A DNA stretch of 64,000 nucleotides from Bacillota bacterium (GTDB lineage: Bacteria; Bacillota; Clostridia; Christensenellales; CAG-314), in contig JAEWZT010000005.1 of the NCBI GenBank assembly GCA_023458375.1, positions 53,054 through 117,053 of the forward strand, given 5' to 3'. Under the pieces are notes generated by a model that worked only from the letters and a program-made list of their open reading frames with translations, ran no database searches and was not told the origin of the DNA. Position numbers and translations under genes: made by a program. Positions 43,734 to 52,252 of the stretch are shown one piece after another (the first letter of the stretch is position 1; every line of letters starts with the position of its first letter).

Positions 43734-44519
43734 CTATATAATGTGTTTTGCCCTTAATTCAGCCGCGATAATTTTCGCCGCTTCTTGGGGCGTCGTTTCA
43801 ATCAACTGCTTTTCGCTGTTGAATTGCTTTGTAAAGGTGGTCTTTACCTTGGTGGGGGAACCGTTTAAGCCGATTTTATCTTTGTCGCACAAAAGGTCTT
43901 GATAAGTTATAATGTTTATTTGTTTTTCCTCTTGCCCTATAATATCTTTTACGTTCATATATCTTGGCGCTATGCTTGAAGAAAGCACGGTAAACAGGGC
44001 CGGTGCTTTTACTTTTAACACTTGATACCTGTCTTCAAGCTGTCTTTTTACCGTAAAAGTATCGCTCTTTTGGTCGTAGTCAAAGTGCGCGCAATAGGTG
44101 ATTTGAGGTATTCCAAGCTGTTCGGCAATTTGGGGTCCGACTTGCGCCGTGTCGCCGTCAATGGCTTGTCTTCCCGCAAAAATCACGTCGTAGCCAAGCT
44201 TTCTTAAAGCGTCGCTTATAATAGTGCTTGTGGCTAAGGTATCGCTTCCCGCAAAAGCGCGGTCGGTAATTAAATAAGCGTTGTCGGCGCCCATCGCCAA
44301 AGCTTCCCTTAGCGCTATTTCCGCTTGCGGCGGACCCATGCAAATGACGTTGACGGTGGCGGCGTATCTGTCTTTAAGCTGCAACGCCGCTTCAAGGGCG
44401 CTTTTATCGTCGGGGTTGATTATGCTGGGCACGCCCTCTCTGTTTAAGGTGTTGGTTTTGGGGTCAATGGTTATTTCCGTAGTCTTGGGGACTTGTTTTA
44501 TACATACTGCAATTTTCAT
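43734..44519 (-). CDS. etfB: Electron transfer flavoprotein beta subunit
   Basis: 261-aa EtfB. Seen: CIKQVPKTTEITIDPKTNTL at the start, INPDDKSALEAAL, the GREAL-type LREALAMGADNAYL, the nucleotide site GRQAIDGDTAQVGPQIAE, and ITYCA. Forms the EtfAB dimer with FAD (and AMP or second FAD). Lies 11 bp after the acyl-CoA dehydrogenase gene and 12 bp before etfA, the standard clostridial bcd-etfB-etfA order. GGAGGG precedes the ATG. Confidence 0.96.
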   Translation of the reverse strand: MKIAVCIKQVPKTTEITIDPKTNTLNREGVPSIINPDDKSALEAALQLKDRYAATVNVICMGPPQAEIALREALAMGADNAYLITDRAFAGSDTLATSTIISDALRKLGYDVIFAGRQAIDGDTAQVGPQIAEQLGIPQITYCAHFDYDQKSDTFTVKRQLEDRYQVLKVKAPALFTVLSSSIAPRYMNVKDIIGQEEKQINIITYQDLLCDKDKIGLNGSPTKVKTTFTKQFNSEKQLIETTPQEAAKIIAAELRAKHII

Positions 44520-44530
44520 AATTTTCCCTC

Positions 44531-45670
44531 CTATTTAAGCAAAGCGCCGGAAATGACCATTTTTTGAACTTCGCTGGTGCCTTCGTAAATTTCCGTTATT
44601 TTTGCGTCTCTCATCATTCTTTCTACGGGGTATTCCCTTATATATCCGTAACCGCCGTGCAGCTGCACAGCCTTAGTTGTAGCTTCCATTGCCGTTTCGG
44701 CGCAGAAAAGCTTTGCCATGGCGGCGGCGACGGACAGGTTTTTGGACTTGCTTTCTTTTGCCGCTATCGCCTTTTCCACAAGCCCTCTTGCCGCCTCTAT
44801 CTTAGTGGAAAGGTCCGCAAGCACAAACTGCGTGTTTTGAAACGCCGAAATAGGTTTGTTGAATTGTTTTCTTTCTTTGGTGTAGTTTACCGTTTCTCTT
44901 AAAGCGCCCTCTGCAATGCCAAGCGCCTGCGCCGCAATGCCTATTCTGCCGCCGTCAAGCGTCTTCATAGCGATACGGAAGCCTTCGCCGTATTTGCCCA
45001 TAAGGTTTTTGGCGGGAACGATGCAGTTTTGGAATATAAGCTCGCAGGTGCTGCTGCCGTGGATACCCATTTTTCTTTCTTCTTTGCCTACGGTAAAGCC
45101 GGGCATATCCCTTTCAACTATAAAAGCGCCGCATTCAACGCCTTTGGGGTTTCTGCCCATAACGGCGATTACCACAAAGACGTGGGAATATCCCGCGTTG
45201 GTAATGAATATTTTGCTGCCGTTTAAGATATAGTTTTCGCCGCTTGCGTCTAAAACGGCAGTAGTCGTTTGGTTATTGGCGTCGGTGCCCGCGTTAGGTT
45301 CCGTAAGCCCGAAAGAGCCTACCCATTCGCCGCTGCACAGTTTCGGCAGATACCTTTGCTTTTGGTCTTCTGTGCCGAACTCCAAAATAGGGGCGACGCA
45401 CAGCGATTGGTGCGCCGACAAAACTACACCCGTAGAGCCGCAGTATTTGCTGATTTCTTCCACCGCTTTAATATACATTGTATAGTCGCCGCCCATTCCG
45501 CCGTATTGCGGGGGAACGATTATACCCATTAGTCCAAGTTTTCCCATTTTTTTGACCGTTTCAACGGGAAACATTTCCTTTTCGTCCACTTCGGCGGCAA
45601 GGGGTTTAACTTCGTTGAGGGCAAATTCCTCAATCATCTTGTTAAACAATTCATACTTGTAATTTGCCAT
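44531..45670 (-). CDS. Acyl-CoA dehydrogenase, short-chain (butyryl-CoA dehydrogenase-like)
   Basis: 379-aa acyl-CoA dehydrogenase. Seen: FGLTEPNAGTDANNQTTTA (FAD/substrate loop), TNAGYSHVFVV, RKQFNKPISAFQ, LHGGYGYIREYPVERMMRDAK, and the catalytic Glu363 in IYEGTSEVQ. This position of the Glu is that of short-chain enzymes such as Bcd. It would interconvert crotonyl-CoA and butyryl-CoA using EtfAB. Clustering with etfBA and a crotonase-type function (MaoC) supports Bcd, but chain-length preference cannot be read. AGGAGAAG before the ATG. Confidence 0.92.
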   Translation of the reverse strand: MANYKYELFNKMIEEFALNEVKPLAAEVDEKEMFPVETVKKMGKLGLMGIIVPPQYGGMGGDYTMYIKAVEEISKYCGSTGVVLSAHQSLCVAPILEFGTEDQKQRYLPKLCSGEWVGSFGLTEPNAGTDANNQTTTAVLDASGENYILNGSKIFITNAGYSHVFVVIAVMGRNPKGVECGAFIVERDMPGFTVGKEERKMGIHGSSTCELIFQNCIVPAKNLMGKYGEGFRIAMKTLDGGRIGIAAQALGIAEGALRETVNYTKERKQFNKPISAFQNTQFVLADLSTKIEAARGLVEKAIAAKESKSKNLSVAAAMAKLFCAETAMEATTKAVQLHGGYGYIREYPVERMMRDAKITEIYEGTSEVQKMVISGALLK

Positions 45671-45712
45671 TAAAATCTTCTCCTAATTATCCTTAAACAA
45701 AGTAATTTGTAT

Positions 45713-46117
45713 TTAGTCAAATTTGACCGTCGCAACTCCCGTTATGACTTCTTTTCCCTCTTGGTTTACGCAGGTGGTTTTAAGTTTTACTATGTGTTTG
45801 TCGTCCCTTAGTTCAATGACTTCGCATTCTGCGGTAATGGTGTCTCCGAGGTAAACGGGGCGGGAAAACCTCGCCTCTTGCCCCAAATAAATTGTTCCCG
45901 CGCCGGGAAGCTTATTTGCCAAAACGGCGCTTACAAGCCCTAGGGTGGCAATGCCGTGAACGATGCGCTTTCCGAAAATTGACTTTGCGGCAGCCTCGTC
46001 GTTTAAATGAATGGGGTTGGTGTCAAGGCTTACTTCGGAAAATTTTCTGACGTCGGCGTCGGTAAAGGTTTTTTGGATACTGTCCTTTTGTCCTACAAAC
46101 AGGTCGCTATATTTCAT
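45713..46117 (-). CDS. MaoC/PhaJ-type (R)-specific enoyl-CoA hydratase
   Basis: 134-aa single hot-dog-fold hydratase. The hydratase-2 motif is seen as FSEVSLDTNPIHLND with the catalytic pair Asp32 and His37, followed by FGKRIVHGI. PhaJ-type enzymes hydrate crotonyl-CoA to (R)-3-hydroxybutyryl-CoA. It is the first gene of the operon with acyl-CoA dehydrogenase and etfBA, a position where Clostridia usually have crt, an (S)-specific crotonase. It should work with the SDR reductase at 48424, which has the same stereochemistry by family. AAGGAGG precedes the ATG and a good promoter lies upstream. Confidence 0.92.
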   Translation of the reverse strand: MKYSDLFVGQKDSIQKTFTDADVRKFSEVSLDTNPIHLNDEAAAKSIFGKRIVHGIATLGLVSAVLANKLPGAGTIYLGQEARFSRPVYLGDTITAECEVIELRDDKHIVKLKTTCVNQEGKEVITGVATVKFD

Positions 46118-46194
46118 ATAGTTCCTCCTTATTATTTTGCTTTGTTTTAAGCAAAACTATTTTTAATAGCCTTAGCTTTCGCGCGGGCGATTTT

Positions 46195-46223
46195 ATTATA
46201 TCGTCATAAGGCGTAAATGTAAA
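46195..46223 (-). promoter_or_regulatory. Predicted promoter of maoC-acd-etfBA operon
   Basis: Minus strand: TTTACA (46223-46218), 17-bp spacer, TATAAT (46200-46195). Confidence 0.82.
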
Positions 46224-46248
46224 CAAAATTGAGCTTTTAAAGCCTTAT

Positions 46249-46851
46249 TTACGGCTTTGCCTTAAATAATCCCTCAATAAGTATCACGCGTATGGCTTCC
46301 GCCATTACGCTTAGCTTTTCCTGCGTCAGCTCGCCGTCGCAAATGGCTTTTAGCCCTAAAAAGTTGCTTACGCCCATTAAAATATAGGCGGCGCTTGACA
46401 AATCCACCTCTTTAAGCTCGTCTATATGTTTTTCCAAGCCGTGTATATAGCTGTCGGCAAAATTGTTGTAATAGCCGTAAAAGAGGTTTTTGTCTATATA
46501 TAAAGATTCCCATATCAGGTTGTAGCAGGTAGGGTTGTGGTATGCGTGTTCAATAAAGGCTTTAATGCCCTCAATTTCCATTTCGGCGCGCGTTTTTAAA
46601 GAAGAAGTCCTCTGCGCAAGATAATGCTTCAATTCTTTTTCATATTTATCCATTATATATACATAAAGCGCGTATTTGCTTTCAAAATAGCTGTAAAAGG
46701 TGCCCGTGCTGACTTTTGCGTGTTCTACAATATCGTTAATGGTAGTTTTGAAATAACCCTTTGAATAAAACATTGCTTCACCGGCTTTAATGAGTTGGGT
46801 AAAACTTTTTAAAGCCGTTCTTGTCGTAGGCTTTTTGATGCCTTCTGTCAT
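46249..46851 (-). CDS. TetR/AcrR family transcriptional regulator
   Basis: 200-aa TetR-type repressor. N-terminal helix-turn-helix seen as YFKTTINDIVEHAKVSTGTFYSYFESKYALY; the C-terminal helical ligand domain is typical in length. It sits between the maoC-etf operon and the divergent thiolase operon, so it most likely controls one or both; TetR regulators of fatty-acid or acyl-CoA genes usually respond to acyl-CoA. The ATG at 46851 behind TAGGAGA is preferred; the longer frame runs into its promoter. Confidence 0.9.
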   Translation of the reverse strand: MTEGIKKPTTRTALKSFTQLIKAGEAMFYSKGYFKTTINDIVEHAKVSTGTFYSYFESKYALYVYIMDKYEKELKHYLAQRTSSLKTRAEMEIEGIKAFIEHAYHNPTCYNLIWESLYIDKNLFYGYYNNFADSYIHGLEKHIDELKEVDLSSAAYILMGVSNFLGLKAICDGELTQEKLSVMAEAIRVILIEGLFKAKP

Positions 46852-46882
46852 TGTTAATCTCCTAAAAATATTACGCTCACTT

Positions 46883-46911
46883 ATTATAATAAAACTGTCG
46901 GTAAAAATCAA
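46883..46911 (-). promoter_or_regulatory. Predicted promoter of tetR gene
   Basis: Minus strand: TTGATT (46911-46906), 17-bp spacer, TATAAT (46888-46883). Confidence 0.8.
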
Positions 46912-46922
46912 TAACAACTGCG

Positions 46923-46977
46923 AAAAAGTATTTGAAATTTTTTCATATTTGGTATTGACATTACAAAAAGTATTTGT
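46923..46977. repeat. Direct repeat pair, candidate TetR operator
   Basis: The 12-mer AAAAAGTATTTG occurs at 46923-46934 (allowing one base at the edge) and 46966-46977, 43 bp apart, about four helical turns. The second copy lies inside a short palindrome (ACAAA-N5-TTTGT, 46963-46977) that fills the spacer of the thiolase promoter. Confidence 0.5.
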
Positions 46978-46983
46978 TAAAAT
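46955..46983 (+). promoter_or_regulatory. Predicted promoter of thiolase-liv operon
   Basis: TTGACA (46955-46960), 17-bp spacer, TAAAAT (46978-46983) with extended -10 TGT. The predicted leader to the thiolase ATG is about 175 nt, with no gene in it. Confidence 0.82.
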
Positions 46984-47167
46984 TATTTTATGAACATATC
47001 CTCAATTTTTTTGCGCTTATTATTGTCGGCAAAAAGACGGTAACGGTAAGCACAAGGCGGGGAACGGAGTAGACGTAAAAACGCCTAAACGCTTTTGAAG
47101 TATTTTGGAAAATGGGGAATACTAAAAAAGCTTATTGTGAATAATTTTACTGTTTGGAGGTTTTGCT

Positions 47168-48373
47168 ATGAAGGTATATATAGTAGCGGCAAAAAGGACG
47201 GCGATAGGAAGCATGCTGGGCAGCCTTAAAGATGTGCCCGCTCCCGATATGGGCGCGGTTGTGGTAAAACAGCTTCTTACCGACACGGGCATAAACCCCG
47301 CCGATATAGACGAGGTAATAGTTGGAAACGTGCTGCCCGCAGGCTGCGGACAAGGCGTAGGGCGGCAGGTATCCATAAAAGCGGGTATTCCCTACAATGT
47401 TCCCGCCCATACTCTTAATATGGTTTGCGGAAGCGGAATGAAAGCGGTAATGAACGCTTACCGCGAGATTTTAACGGGGGGCGCAGACCTTATAATAGCG
47501 GGCGGAACGGAAAATATGTCGCGCGCGCCTTTGCTTCTTCCCCAATACATCAGGACGGGGCATAAAATGGGGGAAATGAAGGTTTCCGACCACATGTTGC
47601 TTGACGGCTTAATTGACTCTTTTAGCAACGAACATATGGGCATTACGGCGGAAAATATTGCGGAAAAATATAATATCACGCGCCAGCAGCAAGACGAGTT
47701 TTCCTTCGCCTCACAGCAAAAGGCGATTAAAGCCATTGACGGCGGAAAGTTTAAAAAAGAAATCGTTCCTATTGTAATCAAACAAAAAAAGGGCGAATTT
47801 GTATTTGACACCGACGAATACCCCAACAGAACGACAAGCTTAGAAAAACTCGCATGTTTGCGCCCCGCCTTTAAACCAACGGGCACCGTTACGGCGGGAA
47901 GTTCAAGCGGCATCAACGACGGCGCAAGTTTTGTGATGGTTGCAAGCGAAGAAGCTGTTAAAAAATACGGTTTAAAGCCCCTTGTGGAAATCGTGGGAGT
48001 AGGGCAAGGAGGAGTTGACCCCCAATATATGGGTCTAGGACCCACGCCTGCAATAAGAAAAGCTTTAAAGAGCGCTAACCTTACCCTTGACAAAATGGAA
48101 ATCATTGAGCTTAACGAGGCTTTTGCCGCTCAGTCGCTGGGCGTAATAAAAGAGCTTTGCGAAGAACATAAAGTAGATAAAAAAACCTTAATGGAAAAAA
48201 TAAACCTTTTAGGCGGAGCGATAGCGTTAGGACACCCCGTAGGGGCTTCGGGCAACAGAATATTGGTTACTTTGATTTACCAGTTGCTTAGTTCCAATGC
48301 TAAGCTGGGACTTGCCAGTCTTTGCATAGGAGGCGGAATGGGGACGGCTATAATCGTTCGCAAGGCAAACTGA
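47168..48373 (+). CDS. Acetyl-CoA C-acetyltransferase (thiolase)
   Basis: 401-aa biosynthetic-type thiolase that condenses two acetyl-CoA to acetoacetyl-CoA or cleaves it. Seen: acyl-accepting Cys87 in NMVCGSGMKA, NEAFAAQ, the GGAIALGHPVGASGNR block with the catalytic His, and the second Cys in ASLCIGGGMG. Length and motifs match ThlA/AtoB. First gene of the rightward operon, divergent from tetR; TTTGGAGG precedes the ATG. Confidence 0.95.
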   Translation: MKVYIVAAKRTAIGSMLGSLKDVPAPDMGAVVVKQLLTDTGINPADIDEVIVGNVLPAGCGQGVGRQVSIKAGIPYNVPAHTLNMVCGSGMKAVMNAYREILTGGADLIIAGGTENMSRAPLLLPQYIRTGHKMGEMKVSDHMLLDGLIDSFSNEHMGITAENIAEKYNITRQQQDEFSFASQQKAIKAIDGGKFKKEIVPIVIKQKKGEFVFDTDEYPNRTTSLEKLACLRPAFKPTGTVTAGSSSGINDGASFVMVASEEAVKKYGLKPLVEIVGVGQGGVDPQYMGLGPTPAIRKALKSANLTLDKMEIIELNEAFAAQSLGVIKELCEEHKVDKKTLMEKINLLGGAIALGHPVGASGNRILVTLIYQLLSSNAKLGLASLCIGGGMGTAIIVRKAN

Positions 48374-48423
48374 CCTTAATCTTTAAGGTGAAAAATAAAT
48401 TATTTAATAAAGGAGTATGAAAT

Positions 48424-49143
48424 ATGAAATTATCTGGTAAAATTGCCGTCATCACGGGCGGCGCCAAGGGTTTAGGCGGAGAAACAGCCCAATTGTTCGC
48501 TTCGGAAGGCGCAAAAGTTATCGCGGTGGATATGATGCCCTTAACTTATGAAAACGCCAACGTTGAATATTATCAACTTAACATTACCGACAGCGCGAAA
48601 TGCAAAGAGTTTTTTGACTACGCCGTGGCTAAATACGGTAAAATTGACATACTTGTAAATAACGCCGGAATAACCAAAGACGCCATGACCAGAAAAATGA
48701 CAGACGATATGTGGAACGCCGTTATTTCGGTAAACTTAACGGGCGTGTTCAACTTAACAAGGTATATCGGACCTCAAATGGAAGAAATCGGCGGCGGCTC
48801 AATCATAAATATTTCTTCCGTCGTAGGTCTTTTCGGAAATATCGGACAAGCTAACTATGCCGCCACAAAAGCGGGCGTAATTGGGCTTACAAAAACTTGG
48901 GCAAAAGAGTTTGCACGCAAGGGCGTTCCCGTAAGAGTAAACGCAATTGCCCCCGGCTACATTATGACAGATATGATGAAAACCGTTCCCGAGGATTTGC
49001 TGGCTAAGTTTGCCACGCAGACAATGTTGGGCAGGCTGGGTCAGCCCATTGAAATAGCGAGGGCGGCTCTGTTTTTGGCAAGCGACGAAGCAAGCTACGT
49101 AACGGGGCAGACAATTTCCGTAAACGGCGGAATGAGATTATAA
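48424..49143 (+). CDS. SDR family 3-oxoacyl reductase (FabG/PhaB-like)
   Basis: 239-aa short-chain dehydrogenase. Seen: cofactor loop TGGAKGLGGE, NNAG, catalytic Ser132, Tyr145 and Lys149 in ANYAATKAG, and the PGYIMTDM motif. FabG/PhaB enzymes reduce 3-oxoacyl thioesters to the (R)-3-hydroxy form; here acetoacetyl-CoA is the likely substrate because the thiolase gene is next door. An acidic residue (Asp36, in VIAVDMMP) ends the second strand, where FabG normally has a residue accepting the NADP phosphate, suggesting NADH use. AAGGAG before the ATG. Confidence 0.92.
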   Translation: MKLSGKIAVITGGAKGLGGETAQLFASEGAKVIAVDMMPLTYENANVEYYQLNITDSAKCKEFFDYAVAKYGKIDILVNNAGITKDAMTRKMTDDMWNAVISVNLTGVFNLTRYIGPQMEEIGGGSIINISSVVGLFGNIGQANYAATKAGVIGLTKTWAKEFARKGVPVRVNAIAPGYIMTDMMKTVPEDLLAKFATQTMLGRLGQPIEIARAALFLASDEASYVTGQTISVNGGMRL

Positions 49144-49197
49144 TATTTAAAAAAACGCATCAAGAAGGCGGGTAAAACCGCCGCGCCAGGAGAAATA

Positions 49198-50220
49198 ATG
49201 AAAAACGTAAATGTAGGCATAGTGGGAACGGGGGTTTATATCCCCAAAGACTTCAAAACATCAAAGGATATTTCAGACGCGACTAAGGGCGTATGGTCGG
49301 AGGACGCGGTAATAAACAAACTTGGAATTAAGCGCGTGTTTGTGCCGGGCAAGGATGACGGCACGCAGGAAATGGGCGCTAAGGCGGGGCTTATATGCTT
49401 AAAAAACACAGGCGTTGACCCCAAAGAAATAGACGTGGTGCTGTGCATCGGAGAAGAGTGGAAAGAGTATCCGCTGACAACTTCCGCCTGCTATATTCAG
49501 CACGTTATAGGCGCTACCAACGCCTGGGGCATTGACGTTCAAAACCGCTGCTGCACCTGCGTATCGGCTATGAAAATTGCGCGCGATATGCTTGTGGCGG
49601 ACGATGAAATTAACACAATTATGGTGGTAGGCGGCTACCGCAACGGCGACTTCGTGGATTTTACCGACAAAAATATGTCTATGATGTATAATCTGTCGGC
49701 GGGCGGCGGAGCAATAATTTTGAGAAAAAATTACGGAAAAAACCTCTTGCTAGGCAGCAAAATTATGTCTGACGGTTCCCTTGCGCGCACCGCGGGCGTG
49801 GAAATAGGGGGCATCGCAAAGCCTTTTACAAAAGACAATATTGAAGAGGGCTATAAATCTCTCCGCTTAATGGACGCGCAAAAGATGAAGGACAGGCTAA
49901 ACCAAGTGAGTATGCCCAACTGGTATCACTGCATTGACGAAAGCTTAAAGCAGGCAAAATTGACGCGCGCCGATATTGACTACCTTGCGGTGCTTCATAT
50001 GAAACGCAGCGGGCACAGCAGTATGCTTGCCGATTTGGGGCTTACCCCCCAACAGTCCGTTTATTTGGAAGACTACGGGCACATGGGGCAAATTGACCAG
50101 ATATTATCCTTAGAGCTTGCCATTAAAGAAGGCAAAGTTAAGGAAGGGAGCATAGTTTGCATGGTTGCTGCGGGCATAGGCTACGTTTGGTCGGCAAACA
50201 TAATCAAATGGGGAAAATAA
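49198..50220 (+). CDS. KAS III-like thiolase-fold enzyme of unknown reaction
   Basis: 340-aa protein with the FabH/KAS III fold pattern. By eye alignment, the nucleophile is Cys118 in DVQNRCCTCVSAM, the His is in YLAVLHMKRSGHSS, and the third catalytic residue, Asn in FabH (HGNTS), is His in EDYGHMGQID. The C-terminal MVAAGIGYVWSANII matches the FabH end. A Cys-His-His set is typical of KAS I/II, not KAS III. No ACP gene is nearby, and it sits between an SDR reductase and livH, so a CoA-linked Claisen condensation, acyl transfer or retro-Claisen reaction is more likely than fatty acid initiation. AGGAG before the ATG. Confidence 0.82.
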   Translation: MKNVNVGIVGTGVYIPKDFKTSKDISDATKGVWSEDAVINKLGIKRVFVPGKDDGTQEMGAKAGLICLKNTGVDPKEIDVVLCIGEEWKEYPLTTSACYIQHVIGATNAWGIDVQNRCCTCVSAMKIARDMLVADDEINTIMVVGGYRNGDFVDFTDKNMSMMYNLSAGGGAIILRKNYGKNLLLGSKIMSDGSLARTAGVEIGGIAKPFTKDNIEEGYKSLRLMDAQKMKDRLNQVSMPNWYHCIDESLKQAKLTRADIDYLAVLHMKRSGHSSMLADLGLTPQQSVYLEDYGHMGQIDQILSLELAIKEGKVKEGSIVCMVAAGIGYVWSANIIKWGK

Positions 50221-50226
50221 CAAATT

Positions 50227-51150
50227 ATGCCTATTGATAAACTAATTGAAGCTTTTGTAAGCACAATGCTTGACGTTTTGCCCGCGATGACGGTAACAGT
50301 TATCGCCACTCTTGCCATTACGCTTATATTTAAAACTTCTTATACCACCAACTTTGCGCAGGGCGTAATTTCGGCGGTTGGCTCTTACGTCGCCATGCAG
50401 CTTTTGGTAAGCCGCGGCTTGCCTGTTTGGGCGGGACTCATTGCGGGCGTAATCGTGGGCGCGACCATAGGTATTTTTATTGACGTCGCCATTTTCCGAA
50501 GGGGCAGAAACGTAAACGCCGTAGGCAAACAAATTATCACCATGGGTATGGTTTCCTTAATAGTAGGCATCATTCCCTTTGTATTCGCCGTTTCAAGGGC
50601 GGAAAGCGTGGACTTTATGCCCATTTTAAGCAACGGAAAGCTTGTTTTGTTCGGCGACGTGGCAATTACTTATAACAGGCTGCTTTATATAGCTATCACG
50701 ATAGTTATAGTAACAGTAATATTTACATTATTAAATCACAGCAAATGGGGTTTAGGCGTGCGCGCAACCGCTTCCAACGAAAGCGTAGCGGGAATGATGG
50801 GTATAAACACCCACGTCATTACCGCCGCCTCTTGGGCGATAGCGGGGGGCATAGGCGCCGTAGCCGCAGTTATGTACGCGGGCGAAGTGCAAATGGCAAA
50901 CAGCCTGTTTATGACCACAATACAGGTAAACGCCTTTTTGGCGGGGATATTAGGCGGTTTCGCCACCTTTTACGGACCCATTCTGGGCGCCGTAATTATT
51001 TCCGTTATTTCGTGGCTGGTAGGTTTCCTTACCATACTTATGCCGCAATTATCCACATGGAAAGAAGTTATTGTATATGTAATAGTTTTGCTGTTGGTGC
51101 TGTGGAAGCCGCAGGGGCTTTTCGGACCTAAGCTTGTAAGGAAGGTGTAA
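50227..51150 (+). CDS. livH: LIV-type ABC transporter permease LivH
   Basis: 307-aa branched-chain-amino-acid-type permease with about eight to nine membrane segments. Seen: NFAQGVISAVGSYVAM near the start, the EAA-like loop GLGVRATASNESVAGMMGI and AGILGGFATFYGPILGAVI at the end. Starts 6 bp after the KAS III-like gene. Works with LivM as the membrane pore. LIV-family importers carry branched-chain amino acids but also urea, amides, and aromatic or short organic acids. Confidence 0.93.
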   Translation: MPIDKLIEAFVSTMLDVLPAMTVTVIATLAITLIFKTSYTTNFAQGVISAVGSYVAMQLLVSRGLPVWAGLIAGVIVGATIGIFIDVAIFRRGRNVNAVGKQIITMGMVSLIVGIIPFVFAVSRAESVDFMPILSNGKLVLFGDVAITYNRLLYIAITIVIVTVIFTLLNHSKWGLGVRATASNESVAGMMGINTHVITAASWAIAGGIGAVAAVMYAGEVQMANSLFMTTIQVNAFLAGILGGFATFYGPILGAVIISVISWLVGFLTILMPQLSTWKEVIVYVIVLLLVLWKPQGLFGPKLVRKV

Positions 51151-51151
51151 T

Positions 51152-52252
51152 ATGACGGAAAATAATATTAAAAAAGCTTTCAAAAATTACACCTATACTG
51201 TAAAGGAAGAAAGCAGGTCAAGAGTAAAGTTCAATAAGTTTTTGGCTAACCCCATGTCTTCTTTCGTCATTATGGCGGTGGCATTGATAATTTTACAGCT
51301 GCTTTCAATGATACCTAATTTTATCATTAGCACCAGCGTTATGTCCGCCTTGGGCATGACGGTGATTTATTCCATAATAAGCATAGGCTTTTGCCTCCTT
51401 TTGGGTTACAGCGGACTTGCTTCGCTTGGCACCGCGGGCTTTATCGGCGTAGGCAGCTATATAGCTTATTTTTGCTTTGCCGAATGGGGTTTGCCTTATA
51501 TCGTATGCTTAATAATGACTTTGGCGGTATCCATTGTTTTAGGCGTAGCCGTAGGTTTTATTTCTTTGAGGATAGAAGGCATTTACCTTGCCATTGTAAC
51601 TTTGGGCTTGGCGGAGATTTTAAGAAACGCCCTTCAAGCTATTAGGTCCACAATCAACATAAGCATGAGAGACATTAAGCTGTTCGGGATATACTTTCCC
51701 AAAGCGGCTGTATTTTTCCTTTTGGTGGCAATGTTTTTCCTGCTTATTGTTATTACGATAAATCTTATAAACAGTCCTACGGGAAGAGCCATGCTGGCAA
51801 TGAAAAACTCTACCGCCGCCGCGCAGGCATACGGTATATCGCTTATGAGATACCGCCTTTTAGCCTTTGTTTTGTCAACGATTTACGCTTCTATCGCCGG
51901 CTTGCTTTATATGATGTATATAAGGTCAATTTCAACTTCAATGTCTACCTTGCTGAAACTGGCAACGTCGCTCAATATTTTGGGCGCGGTAATAATAGGG
52001 GGGACAAAATCCATTTGGGGCGTTACGTTAGGCACTTTCTTAATTTACGGACTTGATTCCTTAGTGCTGCAAAATATCGCGTTTTTCAGAAATAACCCCA
52101 CTTTCGTATCCCTCTTTATAGGACTTTTAATTATTTTGGTGGTAATGTTTTACCCGGGGGGTCTTGCGCAACTGGGCATTCAAATTAAGCAATGGACAAA
52201 AAAACTAATAAAAAAACGCAGGGAGGCAAAATATGGCAAAGACGTCGGATAA
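51152..52252 (+). CDS. livM: LIV-type ABC transporter permease LivM
   Basis: 366-aa second permease, about ten membrane segments. Seen: GYSGLASLGTAGFIGVGSY and GLAEILRNALQA, then the EAA-like loop GRAMLAMKNSTAAAQAYGI and NILGAVIIGGTKSIWGVTLG. One base after the livH stop, behind AAGGAAGG. Its 3' end overlaps the livG start by 20 bp. The N-terminus carries about 40 charged residues before the first helix, longer than usual. Confidence 0.93.
   Translation: MTENNIKKAFKNYTYTVKEESRSRVKFNKFLANPMSSFVIMAVALIILQLLSMIPNFIISTSVMSALGMTVIYSIISIGFCLLLGYSGLASLGTAGFIGVGSYIAYFCFAEWGLPYIVCLIMTLAVSIVLGVAVGFISLRIEGIYLAIVTLGLAEILRNALQAIRSTINISMRDIKLFGIYFPKAAVFFLLVAMFFLLIVITINLINSPTGRAMLAMKNSTAAAQAYGISLMRYRLLAFVLSTIYASIAGLLYMMYIRSISTSMSTLLKLATSLNILGAVIIGGTKSIWGVTLGTFLIYGLDSLVLQNIAFFRNNPTFVSLFIGLLIILVVMFYPGGLAQLGIQIKQWTKKLIKKRREAKYGKDVG

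Noticed and set aside
52233..52252. livM/livG overlap as a frameshift error
   Set aside because: Both genes have complete ends, and livG has its own GGGAGG at good spacing; short overlaps are common in coupled operons.
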